From: an uncultured bacterium
Lineage (GTDB): Bacteria; CALINM01
Direction: 5' to 3'
Assembly: GCA_938045315.1 (NCBI GenBank)
Contig: CALINM010000094.1
Location: forward strand, 1 to 6,856
Length of the DNA stretch: 6,856 nucleotides
Translations under genes and position numbers: made by a program
Shown here: piece by piece, positions 5,486 through 6,856 of the stretch
Layout of the letters: every line of letters starts with the position of its first letter
Numbering within the stretch: the stretch's first letter is position 1
Notes under the pieces: model-generated
The model's database searches: none
The model's input: the letters and a program-made list of their open reading frames with translations, nothing else
What the model was told of the DNA's origin: nothing

Positions 5486-6603
5486 CAACTAACCTCTATG
5501 ATCTCATAATTTCTTTTTCCAAGACCAATTTTCTCCGCATACTCAAGCTGTGGCTTCCAATCTATTTCGGGATAAACACCCCTAAATTTATCCTCCCCTG
5601 ATTTAAACCCTGTTTTTAGGGCTGTATTCTCGATTCCAACCTGATTATTTACTAAATCACAACTTGCTTGATCAATAGCAACGGGATCTTCTGAAAGAAG
5701 AATACCAATATCATTAGTTATTGGCATGTCATTATGCCCATAACAATCACACGCTGGACTTATCTGTGTTAAAAAATTTATAAAAAATACCTTATCTTTT
5801 TTACTCTTAATAGCACCATAAGCATACTCAATCATCTTCTCTTGTAAAATAGGAACCTGTTCATTCCAATTAATCACTATGGCGCCCTTTGGACACACAA
5901 GTATACATTCAGCACAACCCACGCAACTTTTAGCTAATATCTCAGCCTTATTTCCCACGATAGTTATTGCCCCATGTCTACACCACTTAACACATACACC
6001 ACATCCAACACAACTTTTCTTTTTAACAGAAGGGGCTATATTTGAATGCTGAGCTAACTTGCCTTCCCTTGAAGCACATCCCATGCCTAAATTTTTCAAA
6101 GCACCTCCAAAACCGGTAAGTTCATGGCATTTAAAGTGAGACATTACCACAAGACCATCTGAATTTGCTATCTCTTCACCTATAGAAACGGTTTTAAAAT
6201 GCTTTAAATTAACTTCTATTCTTTTAACATTATTGCCACGAAGACCATCTCCAATAATAACAGGAGCATTAACAACAACATAATTAAAACCATTTTCTAA
6301 TGCAGTTACAATATGACTTACAGAGTCCGATCTTGTCCCTCTATAAAGGGTGTTACAATCCGTTAAAAAGGGTTTTACATTAAATTTTTTAAGATAATCA
6401 ACTACAATCCTAACAAAATTTGGTCTTATATAAGCTAAATTACCCTTTTCACCAAAGTGAATCTTTATACCTACAAGTTCCCCTTCTTTGAATTTACTTT
6501 TTATATCTATTTTTTCCATCATTGAGCCCAACTTATCAAGTAAACTTCTTCCTGGTTTTGTTCTTAAATTAGTGTAATAAACCTTAGATTTCAATGTGGG
6601 CAT
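5485..6603 (-). CDS. DUF362 family protein with two [4Fe-4S] ferredoxin motifs
   Basis: The protein has 372 residues. A DUF362 N-terminal part includes VGIKIHFGEKGN (44-55), a TDCNTLYRGTR segment (81-91) and MSHFKCHELTGFGGALKNLG (154-173). A bacterial-type diferredoxin insert follows: cluster 1 cysteines are C198, C201, C204, C208 and cluster 2 cysteines C227, C230, C233, C237-P. The DUF362 C-terminal part has CDCYGHNDMPI (285-295) and ILLSEDPVAIDQASCDLVN (301-319). It is probably a soluble low-potential redox protein. The catalytic role of DUF362 proteins is not settled to my knowledge, so no reaction is assigned. Cluster 1 lacks the usual proline after the fourth cysteine (CRHGAI instead of CP.GAI), and further cysteines (C83, C159, C176, C285, C287) could bind another metal. 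Translation start is firm: a perfect AGGAGG precedes the ATG. The adjoining heme membrane protein is a natural partner candidate. Confidence 0.9.
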   Translation of the reverse strand: MPTLKSKVYYTNLRTKPGRSLLDKLGSMMEKIDIKSKFKEGELVGIKIHFGEKGNLAYIRPNFVRIVVDYLKKFNVKPFLTDCNTLYRGTRSDSVSHIVTALENGFNYVVVNAPVIIGDGLRGNNVKRIEVNLKHFKTVSIGEEIANSDGLVVMSHFKCHELTGFGGALKNLGMGCASREGKLAQHSNIAPSVKKKSCVGCGVCVKWCRHGAITIVGNKAEILAKSCVGCAECILVCPKGAIVINWNEQVPILQEKMIEYAYGAIKSKKDKVFFINFLTQISPACDCYGHNDMPITNDIGILLSEDPVAIDQASCDLVNNQVGIENTALKTGFKSGEDKFRGVYPEIDWKPQLEYAEKIGLGKRNYEIIEVS

Positions 6604-6611
6604 AATAAACT

Positions 6612-6617
6612 CCTCCT
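6612..6617 (-). promoter_or_regulatory. Strong Shine-Dalgarno of the DUF362 gene, beside the upstream stop codon
   Basis: The minus strand reads TAGAGGAGGAGTTTATTATG: the stop codon of the phosphatase gene runs straight into a perfect AGGAGG, 8 nt before the DUF362 ATG. It fixes the start and shows tight operon packing. It contrasts with pcm and glgP, which have no such site. Confidence 0.9.
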
Positions 6618-6856
6618 CTATACTTGAAAAATTTTTTCCTCAGGCAATTTTATAGCTGTTAAAAACCCACCATAAACAGCTCCTGTATCAATACCTATTT
6701 TATCAATATCAAAATAGGGCAAAAAGTTTTTAGATGGAGTGTGTCCAAAAATTATCTTTTTCCCTACTTTTAAATTTGTATAAATAAACTCACCTCTAAT
6801 CCATAGTAAGTCATCTTCATCCTGTTCTGTTATAGATTTATTGGGTGCAATACCCG
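6618..6856 (-). CDS. Metallophosphoesterase (calcineurin-like/ApaH-type), C-terminal 78 residues only
   Basis: The frame enters from the right edge (first full codon at 6854) and ends at TAG 6618-6620, so the 5' portion with most metal ligands is missing. Visible conserved sequence is GIAPNKSITEQDEDDLLWIRGEF, given here in parts: GIAPNK at the edge, then EQDEDDLLWIRGEF, then IIFGHTP with the metal-binding histidine, then IGIDTGAVYGG followed by LTAIKLP. This pattern is characteristic of PP2A-like serine/threonine phosphatases and symmetrical diadenosine tetraphosphatase (ApaH/PrpA-like) enzymes of about 220-280 residues. Which substrate it uses cannot be decided from this end. It lies 14 nt upstream of the DUF362 gene and is probably in the same operon, which ends with another phosphatase, SurE. 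Confidence 0.85.
   Translation of the reverse strand, partial: GIAPNKSITEQDEDDLLWIRGEFIYTNLKVGKKIIFGHTPSKNFLPYFDIDKIGIDTGAVYGGFLTAIKLPEEKIFQV

Noticed and set aside
1-6856. CRISPR array, tRNA/rRNA genes, insertion sequences, phage or defence genes.
   Set aside because: No spaced direct repeats, cloverleaf-type sequence, transposase motifs or defence-type proteins were seen; the window is nearly full of ordinary metabolic and redox genes.

Overview
The window is an AT-rich bacterial chromosome segment, roughly one third G+C by eye, with eight protein genes plus one tentative small gene packed almost end to end. No RNA gene, CRISPR array, insertion sequence or phage gene was seen. The gene content suggests a Gram-negative, probably anaerobic bacterium that relies on membrane electron transfer. 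It includes a polyferredoxin-type membrane protein, a DUF362 iron-sulfur protein, and a membrane cytochrome carrying both a c-type heme motif and a cytochrome b5-like domain. It also has a short alpha-glucan phosphorylase and the SurE and Pcm stress/repair enzymes. Candidate lineages are Deferribacterota, Thermodesulfobacteriota or Nitrospirota. This is inference from gene style, not proof.

Layout on the minus strand, reading from the right edge: the C-terminal part of a metallophosphoesterase (6618-6856, cut by the window), a DUF362 protein with two [4Fe-4S] motifs (5485-6603), a heme membrane protein (4613-5485) and surE (3859-4611). These four have gaps of 14, -1 and 1 nt and Shine-Dalgarno sequences buried in the preceding gene, so they look like one operon whose promoter lies outside the window. 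Further left on the same strand are pcm (776-1432), a possible 41-residue membrane protein overlapping its end (669-794), and a NapH/polyferredoxin-like iron-sulfur membrane protein that runs off the left edge (1-640).

On the plus strand, between surE and pcm, is a two-gene unit: glgP (1510-3216), overlapping by 4 nt with a class I methyltransferase (3213-3872). The methyltransferase converges on surE with a 14-nt overlap. glgP diverges from pcm across a 77-bp region that holds both candidate promoters and a perfect 8-bp inverted repeat.

Together the window combines glycogen/glucan breakdown (GlgP), protein and nucleotide housekeeping under stress (Pcm, SurE, phosphatase) and low-potential electron transfer (the iron-sulfur and heme proteins). 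surE and pcm are often neighbours in bacteria. Here they keep the same orientation but are separated by the opposite-strand glgP-methyltransferase pair, which is the most notable arrangement. Nothing seen amounts to a clearly new defence or mobile system. The best candidates for something undescribed are the small ORF, the divergent control region and the heme/iron-sulfur gene pair.
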